Source of the DNA: Lasiosphaeris hirsuta
Taxonomy: Eukaryota; Ascomycota; Sordariomycetes; Sordariales; Lasiosphaeriaceae
Length of the DNA: 64,000 bases
NCBI GenBank assembly: GCA_030549175.1
Contig: JAUKUA010000006.1
Location: 620,001-684,000 of the forward strand
Direction of reading: 5' to 3'
How positions within the stretch are numbered: position 1 is the first letter of the stretch; each line of letters opens with the position of its first letter. Shown piece after piece: positions 31,778 through 43,533 of the stretch. The position numbers and the translations under genes were made by a program. Under the pieces are notes generated by a model. It saw only the letters and a list, made by a program, of their open reading frames with translations, was not told the origin of the DNA and did not search any database.

Positions 31778-33171
31778 TTACTCGGCCACCCACACGGCAG
31801 CCATGCCCATACCCGTACCTACGCACATGGATGTGACACCAACCTGCTGGCCCCTCCTCTTAAGCTCGTACAGCAGCGTCGAGACCTGGCGCGCACCAGT
31901 GCAGCCTAGCGGGTGGCCAAAAGCAATAGCGCCGCCCTTAGGGTTGATCTTCTCCTGGGGGATGCCCAGCTCGTTGGCGCACCACAAGCACTGGCTAGCA
32001 AACGCCTCGTTGATCTCGAAAATGTCAACGTCCTCCTTGGTGATGCCCGTGAGCTCAAACACCTTGGGGATGGCCTTCCAAGGTCCGATACCCATAAGCA
32101 GCGGCTTGACGCCGACGATCGACGCAGCGATATACTTGCCGATGATGGTCTGCCCGAGCTTCTCAGCTGTCGAGCGCCTCATCAAGAGCACCGCCGCAGC
32201 GCCGTCGCTGACCTGGCTGGCGTTGCCGGCGTGGATGCTACCGTCCTTGGCGAAGGCAGCCTTTATCTTGCCAAGCGACTCGACGGTAGTACCAGGACGG
32301 ATGCCGTCATCGCGGTCGACGACAATCTCACGGGTCTCGCCCGACTTAGGGTCCTCAAACTTAACCTTAAGCGGGACAATCTCCTCCTTGAACAGACCAT
32401 CGGCCTGAGCCTTGGCAGCCTTCTGGAACGACGCAGCAGCAAAGGCATCCTGGCTCGCACGGCTGACGCCCCGCGCCTTGGCCATATCCTCGGACAGCAC
32501 GCCCATGGGCACCTTGCAGTTGGCGGCCTCGGGGCAGCTCTCGAGCAGGTCCGAGAACTCGGTGACGGCGCCGGGGCCGTATTGTGTCGACATGCTCTCC
32601 ACACCCGCGCCAATTCCGATCTCGATCATGCCCGACCGGATCTGGTTGGCCACGTCGACGCAGGCCTGAAGGCCCGACGAGCACTGGCGGTTGAGCGTGC
32701 GCACAGCCGCCGTCTCGGGGAAGCCAGCCACCAGGGCGGCCGCGCGCATCTCGGTGGCCCCACCACCCGGCGCGAGCACGGTGCCCACGCAGATGTCCTC
32801 CACCAGGCCCGGGTTGATGCCGGACCGGTCGATGATGGCCTTGAGCGCGCCGGCCATGAGGTCAGCGGCGGGTGTGTCCTTGAACTGGCCCTTGCCGCCC
32901 CTAGTGATGGCCGTCCGCAGGCATGCTGTTACGACAATCTGACAAGATGAAGTTAGTTACGGGTTATATATAGGAAGTGAGCGCACTGCGCTGGTTGACG
33001 CTTACGTCGTCGGCGTTCTTCTCCAGGATCTTGGCCTTGCCGCCGGCAATACCGGCCCCGCCGGAGAGCTGGCTGCCCAGCGCAGAGAGTCTATCGAGAG
33101 CTACAGCAACGCCAGTCAGCACACAAACTCTGTCTCTCTGGTTCGAGGAGAACAGAACACTCACCGCCCAT
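31778..33171 (-). CDS. pot1: Peroxisomal 3-ketoacyl-CoA thiolase
   Basis: Catalyses the last step of peroxisomal beta-oxidation, releasing acetyl-CoA from 3-ketoacyl-CoA. Exons: 33171-33165 (7 bases), 33100-33006, 32938-31778 (420 aa). The N-terminus after splicing is MGALDRLSALGSQL. RL-SALGS-QL fits the PTS2 pattern R-L-x5-Q-L exactly, so peroxisomal import through Pex7 is predicted. Thiolase residues are visible: the nucleophile Cys about 120 in NRQCSSGLQA, NEAFA, the His of GHPLGCTGARQ and the C-terminal Cys in SMCVGTGMG. The length is close to yeast Pot1. The start is set by the 7-base exon (ATGGGCG|GTGAGT). No in-frame alternative would keep the PTS2 near the N-terminus. Confidence 0.95.
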
Positions 33172-34128
33172 TTTGTCTGTTGTGTATACGAAAAGCGAAA
33201 GGGATAATCGCGAAAGGGAGAGTGTCAGATCGGCGTGCTTCTTTTAGGAAATAGTCACAGGAGAATGTTGAATAGGTTATATAGGTTGAAAACGAGTATT
33301 GAATGCTACCTCAGTGTGCAGTTGCCTCGGACACACAAGCCTCGGTGGTTGCGTCTGGTCTTGCGAGTCCGTCCGGATGCAAACATCTGCGAAATATGTC
33401 TGTTGCGAGGTGTGGGGAAGCCGTTGCCTGTGGCAGACAAGTCCAGGTGATGTCAGAAAGGACCGAGGCACTGCTGTTTGGGGCCTAGCGCGGACCGGGG
33501 TGCATTTCTCGTCCCTCTTTTCACATGCTTTGCGTGTCCTCTCTCCTCTCGCCTCCGCTTGCCGTCCATTGCCGCTTCGAGGTTTTGGCCTGGGCTCCGT
33601 GGCTCCCTCCTGCTTTCTCAGCCAGCTCGAGGTCAGCTCGAGCAAGCTGCTGACTTTTCCCCTAGAATAGCTTAGAATTGAGGAAAGCAATTGGGGGCTG
33701 TGAAATGCAAAAGTCACGGAGCCAATGTCCGCTCTCCAGCTCTTGAGATTGATTAGCTATCGCGCCGCCCGGTTCTCTTCACATGCTTGACATGGCTGCC
33801 ATGCTGAACTTCCCCCTGATTCCCCGCTAACGACCCCAAAACAAAACTTACTCAAGCGTCTGGAAGCCTGCGAGGTGGGCTTACCCCAAGCTGCAGCTCG
33901 AACATGACACGCGGATTTTAGGTATAAAGCTGTTTCGTGCAGCACTTCAGAATGTCGGCCCATGATGCCGCAGGCCGTTTGGAGTGGAGTTTCTCACCAG
34001 CGTTCCGCATTGCTTGGAGTGAGCAACGATGAAGGTTAGGTTAATCACGATTAGTACTGCTGTGTCGGAACCAATTGATTTCTAAAAATACGCCAGCCAA
34101 CCCTAATGCACCCAATCAACACGCCCCT
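33172..34128. other. Intergenic region between thiolase 5' end and FBPase 3' end
   Basis: Contains the thiolase promoter. Open frames here are short and composition-driven; no gene is supported. Confidence 0.55.
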
Positions 34129-35304
34129 TTACTTCTTGTGAAACGACTTGACCTTCTCGATCTCATCGTAGCTGCCCATAAAGATACCCGCCTTATCGTG
34201 AATATGCTCTGGTACAACCTCCAACATCCTGTTCATGTGGCTGTCGACAGCCTGGCCACCAGCTGCACGCGCACTCCTGTCAGTGGATGATCCATTGGCA
34301 CGCCAGGGAGGGCAGACTAACCGTTCTCAAACACCATCGCCATCGGTGCGCACTCATACAAGATTCTGAGTTTCCCCTTGGGGCTCTTCTTGTCCGCCGG
34401 GTACGCAAAGATACCTCCATACAGCAGGGTACGGTACGCATCGGCCACCATGCTACCAATGTAACGAGCGCTGTAGGGCTTGCCACCCTCGGGCGCCTCC
34501 TTGAGCGAGCTGAAGTAGTCCTTGACGTGGTCCTCCCAATAGAGGGAGTTGCCCTCGTTGACCGAGTAGATGGCGCGCTTGCGGGGCAGGCGCATATCGG
34601 GATGCGTGAGAATGAACTCGCCGAGCCCGTTGTCGAGCGTGAAGCCATTGACGCCGCCGCCTTTCATGGTGATGACGAGTTGCGCCGACGCACCGTACAT
34701 GGTGAAGCCAGAAGCGACGAGCTCGGTGCCGGGCTTGAGGATGTCCTCCTTGGTGCCCGTCGACCCCTCGGCCAGCTTGTGAATGGCGAAGATGGTGCCA
34801 ACCGACACACCGGCGTCGAGGTTGGAGCTGCCGTCGATGGGGTCGCACGCGACGGCGTACCGCGCATTGGCTGAACTGTTGAAGAAGATGACCTCCTCCT
34901 CCTCCTCGGACACGAGCAGCGCGCACTTGCCGCTCGACCGCATGGCCTCAATAAAGAGGTCATTGGAGATGACGTCGAGCTTCTTTTGCTCATCGCCCGT
35001 GGTGTTGGACGACCCAGCCAGCCCCGTCAGGTTGACCAGCGTCGCTCGCCGGATGTAGTAGGCGATTTGCTTAAATGAGAATTGCAACGCATGGCAGAGG
35101 AGGCTAGAATCGGGGGGAAGGGGCATCCCTCGTTAGAAACACGGGGCGCAGAAGGGACGCTGGTAGCTCTCACGTAAAGTCTCCAGTAGCCTCCTTGTGC
35201 TTGATCTGCTCTTCGGTGAGGAACCTGGTGAGGGTCACAATGTGGGTGTTGATGTTCTCCATGTGTGGTGAGGTGGCTTCGCCGTTGCCGTTTGCGGTAG
35301 CCAT
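34129..35304 (-). CDS. fbp1: Fructose-1,6-bisphosphatase
   Basis: Gluconeogenic enzyme converting fructose-1,6-bisphosphate to fructose-6-phosphate in the cytosol. Exons: 35304-35174, 35103-34322, 34262-34129 (348 aa). Family features are complete: VTLTRFLTEEQIKHKEATGDFT-LLCHALQF at the N-terminus, NLTGLAGSSNTTGDEQKKLD (AMP/active-site loop), SEEEEEV, the metal-binding CDPIDGSSNLDAG, and Arg/Tyr substrate residues in YIGSMVADAYRTLLYGG. It ends FENAGGQAVDSHMNRMLEV..KSFHKK. The start at 35304 is preferred, but the Met 14 codons downstream (MENINTHIVTL) would give a protein closer to the usual N-terminus. No yeast-type N-terminal Pro degron is present, since residue 2 is Ala. Confidence 0.97.
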
Positions 35305-36752
35305 CTTGGCTGGGGGGCGGGATGAGAGCTGGGGAGATGAAGATGTATTGAATCCCGGACTAGGTCTCGGGGAACAAACGGCGCTTTGCTGCAATGTACG
35401 ATAGCCCGGACGAACAGCAGTCTTTTTTCTTGGTAGAACCTTATCTTGTGCCTGTTGTGCCGATCACGAGGGGGGGAGGACGGGAGGTGGTAGACTTTCG
35501 ACTTATACGACCCGGGTACAAGTCTGGCGGGATGATGGCGGGGTCGAGTAGTAGCTACACACTGAGTCGCGGGGCAGTGTTGGAAGGGACAGAAAAGCGC
35601 TTTGCGGAACAAGGCGGAGGCTAGGAGAGAAGATAGACAATTGGAAATGACGGAGGAGGTGGAGCAGGATAGACAAAGGGACAGGACGAGATACGACGCG
35701 CGCGACCAGGAGGAACGGACAATGACGGGGACTTTTATCTTTCGCCGTCCCTACACCTCCCTCGCTGCGTGCCTCATGCTTTATTACCGTACGAGCTAGC
35801 TATCATATCCCTACCTCTTCCAGGTACCTTGTTGCAGCTCAGGCCCAACAAGGCACCCCGAACGGACGGGAAACGCCCCAATGGGGCGTTTGTTGTGTGT
35901 AATGGCGTCTCCCGAGCCGCAACGCTGAGCCATGATGGTGGTGGGCTAGGTGTGGACGGGACCCCTCATCGGCCGCCATCGGTAGAAACACGGCTATGTG
36001 AAAAACGCCCGGCCCACGAGGGCGCTGGGGATTGGATGCAGGACAGCTTGGAAGTACGAGAGAAGGAACTCGGGAGTAACGAGTTGGTAAGGGGACAAGC
36101 GCCGACAACAGTGTGCCGAGAGCGCGTGTCCAATCGAGGGGCCTATATCCCCAGGCCTCCCCAGATCGTGTGCCTCGAGGAGCTATCCCGCCTCCCGTGG
36201 GTGCATCCTGGGGTTGTGCCAATTCCGGCCGAGGGGAGCTTGGGGAGCTCCCGGAAGAAGGGGGACGACAGGAGCGGCTTGTGGTTGGGCGACGGCTAGC
36301 GAAAGGGGATTTCCCGGGATGTCGCTGCAGGCACTTGTCCCGAAGACCCCATCGAAATAGGTCAAAGGCCGGCAATTCTAGAGGAAATGGAGACAGCTCG
36401 TTTCGAACTGGCCACTGCGGAACAATTGTTACGTCCAACAATTCAACGTGAGAAAACGTGGAGCTCATCTGACCTGGGGCAAACTGGGGTTCGGTGGTCT
36501 CTTTTGTGTGGTCCCTGGTGTCACCTGGTTTGACATGACAAACAAGGGCGTCTGGGAGAGCCCTCGTGACTTGGCGACTTTCTGGAACGAGGAAGATTGC
36601 TGCTGTCGGCATGCGAGATGGCAGTTGCCCGCGCTCTAACTAACCCCAACCCTGGCACTCAAGGATAATGACGTCACCCGCATATAAAAGCTATTTGCGT
36701 GGGACTTTGCTACGTACCTTCCTAATGATAACTTGAAGGTTCCCGCTGAGGT
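35305..36752. other. Intergenic region upstream of FBPase
   Basis: About 1.4 kb with no supportable gene. The FBPase promoter should be at the low-coordinate end. A CG-rich palindrome-like CGCCCCAATGGGGCG is at 35874-35888. Confidence 0.55.
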
Positions 36753-38915
36753 CTAAGCGTTGTGGTAGCGCCTATCCAGCCTATGGTACTTTGTGTTCTC
36801 CTTGGGAAGAGAGGCGTATTCATGGGGGAAATCAGCAACACCTGCGCCAGACTCGTGCCACGATTGTCCTGGATGCATCAAACGCGGGAGCTGGATCGCC
36901 CTGTCATTCGATTTACACGCCTCGCCATCTCCCGTCTCCATCATCGATGCTGCTACCAGCGTCGACTGGTATCCCCTACCGACAGCATGGCTATCTCGCC
37001 AGTCGGCAAACCCGAAGTTCGGATCACACAAGACAACGGGCTCGGTCTCGGCCGGCGTTGAGCTGAGCCTGTCAACACCCCCCGATATTTCCTCTACATC
37101 GGCCGGGGTTGGTGCCATTTCGTTGCTGCCTCGCCAATCGCCGAATGCCCGTGACGTCCGTGATATGGGGGCTATCCTCTCGAAATCTGGATTGGATGGC
37201 TGCAGGTTCGCCTCGAGAATCCCTCCCGTGATGCCGATGTAAAAGTTTGGCGAATAGTCAGAGGCTTTTGCAAGGGACCATACACTCCCAACACCACTGT
37301 TCGGCCCCCTGTCGGGCAGCGCCTTCGACAGAAAGAAGCTCGCGTTCGGTCTGAAGTAGATGTCCCGCGAAAACTCATGCCACCGACATGGCAGCCCTGC
37401 TACATGGTTGCACCGTGCTCGGCGGCAGGCCGTAGGTGTGGTCCGATCGCTGCCGGGCGGCCGCTTGTGGAAGGGCTGCGGGGGCTCCGGGAAGGGTGTT
37501 GCACCGAGACAAGAGAGACCCGACGTATGGTAGTAATTCTTGGTCCAGCGAAAATCGAATATCTTGATAGTTTCGCCGTTCATGCCGCCGCTGATGAACC
37601 GCTCTGTGCCGTACGTCATAAGAACCTCCGAGTCCGCCCAGGGGTCGATGTTGTCTTGGTAGACGGCGTCGAAGACGGAGGGTGTTCTTAGATCTTGGAG
37701 CCGGCAGGTGCCGTCCCTCCAGGCGCTGAGGAGCAGACTTGGGCCTCCCTTGCTAGAAGCATGTGGCCGTACCGGCTGCAGCGAGTTTGGACATACGTTC
37801 CCGTACGTGATGTCGTATCTTTGCTCGATATCTGCGTTTTTCGCCGCCGTATGGTGGGTCCAGCCGGTGGGAGTGATGCTGAGATAGCGGAGAGGGTCGT
37901 TGCAGCCCCTCAAGGCAAGTGCCATAATTTCGCCCTGTCCCATCCAAGCAGCCCGACACAGCTGTGTACCACTAGGGAAGATGTCCCGTCTCAAGTCGTA
38001 TATCGTCAACGGGGTCGCCTCCGTAGCATCATCCTCTGGAAGCCCGTAAACTATGACACTCGACTTCGTCGCAGCAGCAATGAGACTTTTGGGCCCATCT
38101 CGTAACACAGCCAGCGAGTTGATCGTCTCCTGCTCCACAGGCCGCTGCGTGTTCTCGTCCACCTCATCCCCATCCACGCTTGCAGACACAGGCCGGAACT
38201 GCACAAGCCGGTCCCCAAACCGATCCGGCTCAGCCGACAGCAGCGCCAGCTCCCCGTTGTCCCGCCCCGTGAGGAACGACCTGCCCCCGTCGTACCTGGC
38301 CTGACCCCTGACGATGGAAAGCGCCCGCACATCATCGTACCCAGCCCCGAACCCGAAATCCTTGCCGTCCGACCCCGCCCAAGTCACCTTCGTCGCAGCA
38401 GCTCCTCCCGGCTGGCGATAGCGCGCTACCACGTCCTCCCCAGCCCCCCAAATGACCATCTCCTCCCGCGTATCCGGATCTAGGTGCGCATCCACGACCG
38501 GCTGGAACCGGCCGCCGCGGGGGTTTCTCGCGCCCCGCTCGCGGGGCTTGGCCGTCGGCTGCAGGGCCTGGAACCGCAGCGCGCGGCGGTCCCAGCAGCG
38601 GCTCTGCCAGGTCAGGGACTCGGCGAGCTGGCGGTACGACGGGCGGCCTTTTCGGGGTTCATTGCTGTTGGTCTTTGCGTCGTCCCTTGTGTCGTCGACG
38701 CCGTCCCTGCCGGGATCGGACTGGGCCGGGCCGGGGATGGCGATGGCGAGCGAGCGGAAGCGGCTGCGCACAAAGACGCGCCACCCGTCGTCGTCGACGA
38801 AGCGGTGCAGCCGATGGCAAGACAGAGCTAAAGCCCACAGGTCGCGGGCGCTCTCGAGGTTGGCGAGGATGAGGCGCAGGACGTCGTCGGGGAGGTCCGA
38901 CAGTGTCTGCTTCAT
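36753..38915 (-). CDS. F-box protein with probable beta-propeller
   Basis: Single exon of 720 aa. The N-terminus is an F-box (about residues 5-50: LSDLPDDVLRLILANLESARDLWALALSCHRLHRFV), which normally binds Skp1 in an SCF ubiquitin ligase. The rest has spaced segments typical of WD40-like blades: VIWGAGEDVVARY, SFLTGRDNGELALLSAE, INSLAVLRDGPKSLIAAATKSSVIVYGL, LLSAWRDGTCRLQDLRTPSVFDAVY and ERFISGGMNGETIKIFDFRW. A long C-terminal region carries Cys and His residues (ACRRARCNHVAGLPCRWH) and no known domain. Substrates are unknown. Filamentous fungi carry many orphan F-box genes of this kind. The first Met directly precedes the F-box, so the start is likely right. Confidence 0.8.
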   Translation of the reverse strand: MKQTLSDLPDDVLRLILANLESARDLWALALSCHRLHRFVDDDGWRVFVRSRFRSLAIAIPGPAQSDPGRDGVDDTRDDAKTNSNEPRKGRPSYRQLAESLTWQSRCWDRRALRFQALQPTAKPRERGARNPRGGRFQPVVDAHLDPDTREEMVIWGAGEDVVARYRQPGGAAATKVTWAGSDGKDFGFGAGYDDVRALSIVRGQARYDGGRSFLTGRDNGELALLSAEPDRFGDRLVQFRPVSASVDGDEVDENTQRPVEQETINSLAVLRDGPKSLIAAATKSSVIVYGLPEDDATEATPLTIYDLRRDIFPSGTQLCRAAWMGQGEIMALALRGCNDPLRYLSITPTGWTHHTAAKNADIEQRYDITYGNVCPNSLQPVRPHASSKGGPSLLLSAWRDGTCRLQDLRTPSVFDAVYQDNIDPWADSEVLMTYGTERFISGGMNGETIKIFDFRWTKNYYHTSGLSCLGATPFPEPPQPFHKRPPGSDRTTPTACRRARCNHVAGLPCRWHEFSRDIYFRPNASFFLSKALPDRGPNSGVGSVWSLAKASDYSPNFYIGITGGILEANLQPSNPDFERIAPISRTSRAFGDWRGSNEMAPTPADVEEISGGVDRLSSTPAETEPVVLCDPNFGFADWRDSHAVGRGYQSTLVAASMMETGDGEACKSNDRAIQLPRLMHPGQSWHESGAGVADFPHEYASLPKENTKYHRLDRRYHNA

Positions 38916-39678
38916 TTTGGGCGCGTGGTTTTGGCCCGGTGATGTTCTTGATGATTACTGTTTTGTTTGGTATGAGTGAAGAGGTTTTGTCAGAGGCGAG
39001 GCGAGAATTGCGCTGGGTTTTGTGTCTATAAACCAATGTGCACTTTGAGCTTTGGCGCGATTCAAAATGTTCATCCAGCTCCTTTATGACTCAACATCAT
39101 ATGCAAAAAACTTGGGCAGCGGCTCGCCAGAAGGGAAGGGATTTGATCTCCAAAGTCCCGACATGAATCTGAAGGCCCAATTACACCCAGCCATCGCTAA
39201 CTGACCACTAGCTTTTCCAGTGGGGCTTCATCCCGTCTTCCACGGATGCTGGGATACCGTTTTACGTCACACACACAGCCACAATTCTGACTCTTGAACC
39301 GACTCTTGTATTCGACTTGTCCTCCCTGTTGCAAATCGCTCAACTACACCAATGCCCTAGCCATGCTATCCTGACTCCCAAATCTCAACTGAGTACCATA
39401 CAAGCAACTCAATTGACCTGGTCAGTCAGGTGTATCCATGAAAACTCCCTCCGGTAGACGGGACTCTCCAAAATAAGAGAGCCATCCCCAAACACAAACA
39501 AACGCCCCCCCATCCTGTCTGAGATACATGTTCCTTTTATATAGCGCCGTTTGTGCAACCCAGCTAGCATCGCTATACCGCCCAATCCATTCAACAAGAC
39601 AGCCGCTCTGCTTATACAAAACACAATGCAAAACTCCAACACTGTACGCAGCCCCTTACCATCAACGCCGGCCAATCG
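38916..39678. other. Intergenic region between F-box gene 5' end and the next gene's 3' end
   Basis: No gene is seen; it includes the F-box gene promoter. Confidence 0.55.
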
Positions 39679-41795
39679 CTACCTCCCCCTCTCGCCCCCG
39701 ATCAGCCTCCCCTCCCCTCCATTCCTCAAACTCCCACTCCCATAGATCATCTCCATCAACTTCCCCTTCTGCCTCTGCCTGACCCCCTCCAAGTAGCCGC
39801 CCACATCCTCCAGCCCCCTAATCTGCTCCTCCAGCGTCAGCGTGCTGCTGTTCACCGACCTCACCAGCGGCGACACGAGCTTGCGCCTCAGCGTCTCCAG
39901 GTTCGCCTTGAGCGCCAACAGCTTATGATTGTGCTCGACCAGGATGCCCTTGTTTCGCACCGTCTTCTCCCGCACGTTTACCAGCAGCAACCGGTTCCGC
40001 TCGTACTTGGACACGTCGCTAGCGCGGGCGCCCAGGATGCGCGTCCACAGCGACGACAGCAGATCGGCGTGCATGTCCTCCTGCAGCGAGGCCTCGCGCA
40101 CAACGGTGCGCGCTAGGTTGAGGAACTGGTGGTCGATGGCCTCGAACAGGCCGAAGAGGGCGAGGCTGTGTTGTAGCTCGTTGCTGATGGCTTCCTCGAG
40201 CACGGCTAGGAACTCTTCAAAGGTGCGCTGTAGGGTTTGCTTCGTCCGTTGGGGTGTCGATTGACCGAAGATGGAGGTCGCGAATGCGCCGAGCCGTGTT
40301 GGCTGGCCGGTTTCTGGGTTCTCTAGGATCCCAGCGTTAGAGAGCATGTTGTGCAAGTTGTCAAAGACGGCCGAGAGGGGTTGCGAGGGAATCTGTTGCA
40401 GCTGAGAGAGCTCTCTGCGCGCCCAATCCATGACGATGAGGATGCTACAAGTACGCGTTAGCCTGGGCAAGGGTGTCGAGACAAAAAGAACATACCCGTC
40501 AATATCTCCGTCAACGTTGGCAAAGAACTTGGTCAGCTCAATCGCCAGCGTCTTCAGGCTGTCGCTGAGCTCGTCAAGCTCCTTCACAATAATGGGCGCC
40601 GAAGTCATATTGCTGCTTCGTATGCTCTCCCCAAGATCCCAGACCGCAACGCCCGTGGCCTGCAGATCACCAACCTGCTGGACCCCATTTTCTGAATAGT
40701 AGATCAGGGGTTCGAAGGAGCGGGCCACGCCGGCGACCTTGACCAGGTCGGGGACGGGCCGCATCGCTGCTGGTGCAAACAGCGACCGCACGGCCGCCCA
40801 GGCTACGATGGCGACCAAGCTAGACAGCACCAGCGAGGTCCACGACCCTGCTATGACGCGGAAACTCGAGCGGAGAACGCTGATGGCCGTCTCAATGGGT
40901 TCCGTCCGCTGATGAACCTCAGCCCGGACCGCAAAACGGAAGTCTAGCAGTACGGTTAGCAACACATGATGGCAAAGAGCCTCTGGCGGGGGAGCACGTA
41001 CAATTATCAGGCGTCTCCTTAGATTTCGCCTCCTTTGAACGCTCCAACCCCCAGCCCCTTTCGTCGTCGTCGTCGTCGTCCTCCTCCTCCTCCTTCACCT
41101 CTGCCGGATACTGCCTTGCCGCGTAAAACTCGGGCTCCGGACTCCTCTCCTTATCGGGCGACATGCTGCCCCGCGGCAACCTCGTCCTGACGGCCTGCGC
41201 CAGCACCTCATTGGCGCTCTCATACCCGGGGCTCGTCTCCCTCGATCCCTCCCACTCGTACCCGCCGGCACCCCCGCCCCCGAGCCCCCCGGACAGGCCG
41301 TCACTCTTGCGCCAGAAGCCGCTGCTGCGGTCGCCGTTTCCGAGGCGCCTCCAGGCCGGAGGACTGTAGCCACCGGCCGAAGCTTCCGAGTCCGAGTCGT
41401 CCTCCAGCGCCTCCAGCTCCTCCTCCCCCAGTTCGCTGTCGCTCCGAAACCCCGAGTGCGCCGACGGATACCCGAACGGTGGATGGCGCGGAGGGTGGCG
41501 GCGCGGGCTGCTGGCCCCAATCGAGGGCTCGAAGTCCCCCAGCGAGGCGTCGAGATGATCGAGAGCGTGTTGAATCGCTGTCGCTGTTGGCGGCGCTCCC
41601 ATGACTGCCGCTGCCATGGCGACCGCTACTGCTCTTTTTGGTACTGCTGCTGCTACTATTGCTGGAGCGGGGCTGCGGTTGTTTACGATTAGACCGATCT
41701 CGATCCTTGTCTCTTCGGCTGTTGCTGCTGCTGCTGTAGGTGTAATTGGTGATCAAAGGGGGTAGTGGTTTCTCCTCGAGGGCTCGACGACGGGC

Positions 41796-41827
<32 letters not shown>

Positions 41828-42068
41828 GGTGATAATGATCCTGCTCCTCCTCGGATTCCTCGTAGATAGGCGGGATGGAAGCAGTGTAGTGCGACGCTTT
41901 AGGGGACTTGCGTCGCAAAGACCAAAATCGCCACCGGATGGAGGCGAAAGGGGGTAGCCAGAGGTAGATCAGAACCAGCGACAGGACCAGTGACGCGACC
42001 CAGGCGCTCGGGGCGATGGTGATGCTCAGCAATGAGACGTGGTTGTTGACTGTGAAGAGCGACGGCAT
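39679..42068 (-). CDS. Conserved fungal membrane protein with coiled-coil C-terminus, function unknown
   Basis: Exons: 42068-41687, 41583 (or 41577)-41002, 40943-40496, 40444-39679, giving about 725 aa. A first membrane helix lies near residues 20-38 (APSAWVASLVLSLVLIYLWLP). A low-complexity region with an 11-residue Gln run and Ser/Arg tracts follows, then an acidic block (KEEEEDDDDDDE). A second hydrophobic segment is SWTSLVLSSLVAIVAWAAVRSLF. The C-terminal 400 residues are helical with heptad-like leucines (ELSDSLKTLAIELTKFF; NKGILVEHNHKLLALKANLETLRRKL). The first splice is the least sure: donor GTAAAC with tandem acceptors six bases apart. It is needed because the upstream and downstream frames differ. 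The third intron is 51 bases with no stop, so retention would add 17 residues. I do not recognise a named family. Confidence 0.72.
41796..41828. repeat. (TTG)11 / (CAA)11 coding microsatellite
   Basis: Eleven pure TTG units on plus encode the uninterrupted 11-Gln run of the membrane protein on minus. The absence of CAG interruptions makes it a likely length-variable site. Confidence 0.95.
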
Positions 42069-43533
42069 CGGAGCGCCTTTCCTGACGATTGCTGCTGCCC
42101 CTTGGACGAAGGCGCAACACGGGACTTGTTCACACAATATTGCGACGCTCGCGATAAGGTACCGGGTCAAAGCAGAGGGCGGCCTAATTGCCGGCCACGA
42201 TGGGTCCCTGTGTGCGAAAAAAAGGACGGTCCGTGATGCCGGCCCCTTTGATTTAAAACGTTGATCTGACGGAGCGATGGCCAACCTATCCGCAGCGACT
42301 TTTTCAATGGAACGGATCTACGTTCACTGAGAAAAGAAGAAAAAAACGAAGCAAAAGAGTCACACAATCCCAGTCCAGACCCGGCAAGACCCCCCAGCAT
42401 GCGAGGGAAGCCTTCTCGCGGGGAACAAGTTATGTTCGCTGGCCAAGCAGAACTAACTCATGGGCCAAAAACGAGAGGCTGGGGATCGCCCGTTCGGCAG
42501 GGCGTCGACAGCCAACCATGCCGCGCCCCTGGTGAGCCACTGTGAGCTTGGGGAGCCGTGGGAGCCTGGAGGCTTGGGCGAGAGGCCGCCTCTCTCGCGA
42601 CCACCCCGCCAATCAATTCCCCGCCGCCTGATTCGCTCGAGGACCCGGGTCGCTGCATCAACGCACCTACCCCCTACCCCTCCCTCTGCTCCCTTGTGCT
42701 TGCTTGATCCGGAGGGAGCACACACCCAGGCGTTGCCAGGTGACACCCAATTCAGGGGCATCGCGGGCATCTGCCGTCGGGTATGTAACGAAGTCCTGGG
42801 AGGCGAGTCGTACATGAATCTGAGGTAAGTCAGCCCTGGAACTGGAGGAGAGAAAGCTCTCTCTTCAGTTGAAGAAGTGAAGAAAGCTCGAGGAGGGGTG
42901 GCGAGGTCTTATCACCCCGCACTTTGGAATGTTTCGGGCTTATCAGCTCGCAAGTCTATTTGCCCATCCAAACAGCTTGAAGGTCTGTGGTCAAAAGAGC
43001 TTCAAACACACACATCACATCAACCAATGGAACTTGCAAAAGTAAGAGAGCGCTGGACGCGTACTGCGCAAGGGATTCGCGACCAAATAACCCCCTTGCG
43101 ACTTCACCCCTACTAGAGCAGAATCACCAAAAAGTAGATGTTCCAGCAGCTGCTAAAACCATTCGCTTCAGTAGCTCTACCACCACCAGTTACTAGCTAG
43201 CTACCTAACATCTCACCACGCTCATTCCCTTGCTCCGAGTAGAAAGAGTAGGGTGAAAATTCATGATACTCGTCAGATGCCCCGCCCCTCGAGACCGATA
43301 CAACACCCCCAGCCCGAAAACCAGCGCAAACCACCAGAGAAGTCCCAAACAAACGTGTATATGTTTTCTGTCGAGGTAACTCGTTAAGCCAATCCAATAC
43401 AGCCGCCCACAGGTAATCTCAGCTCTGCAACAATACATACAACTCTTCTCTCCCAAATACCCATTTACCGACTGCCATCACTTCCCCATGCCACCCCATT
43501 CAGCTCATCCCCCCACCTCTTCAACACTAATCT
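42069..43533. other. Intergenic region upstream of coiled-coil membrane protein gene
   Basis: No gene is supported on either strand. It includes the promoter of the gene starting at 42068 and the 3' flank of the next minus-strand gene. Confidence 0.55.

Noticed and set aside
31913..32950. 345-codon plus-strand frame opposite the thiolase
   Set aside because: Antisense shadow of a strongly codon-biased thiolase gene; no recognisable protein features.
33277..33717. Possible small gene upstream of the thiolase
   Set aside because: Short Arg/Ser-rich frames on both strands, none with motifs; position fits the thiolase promoter.
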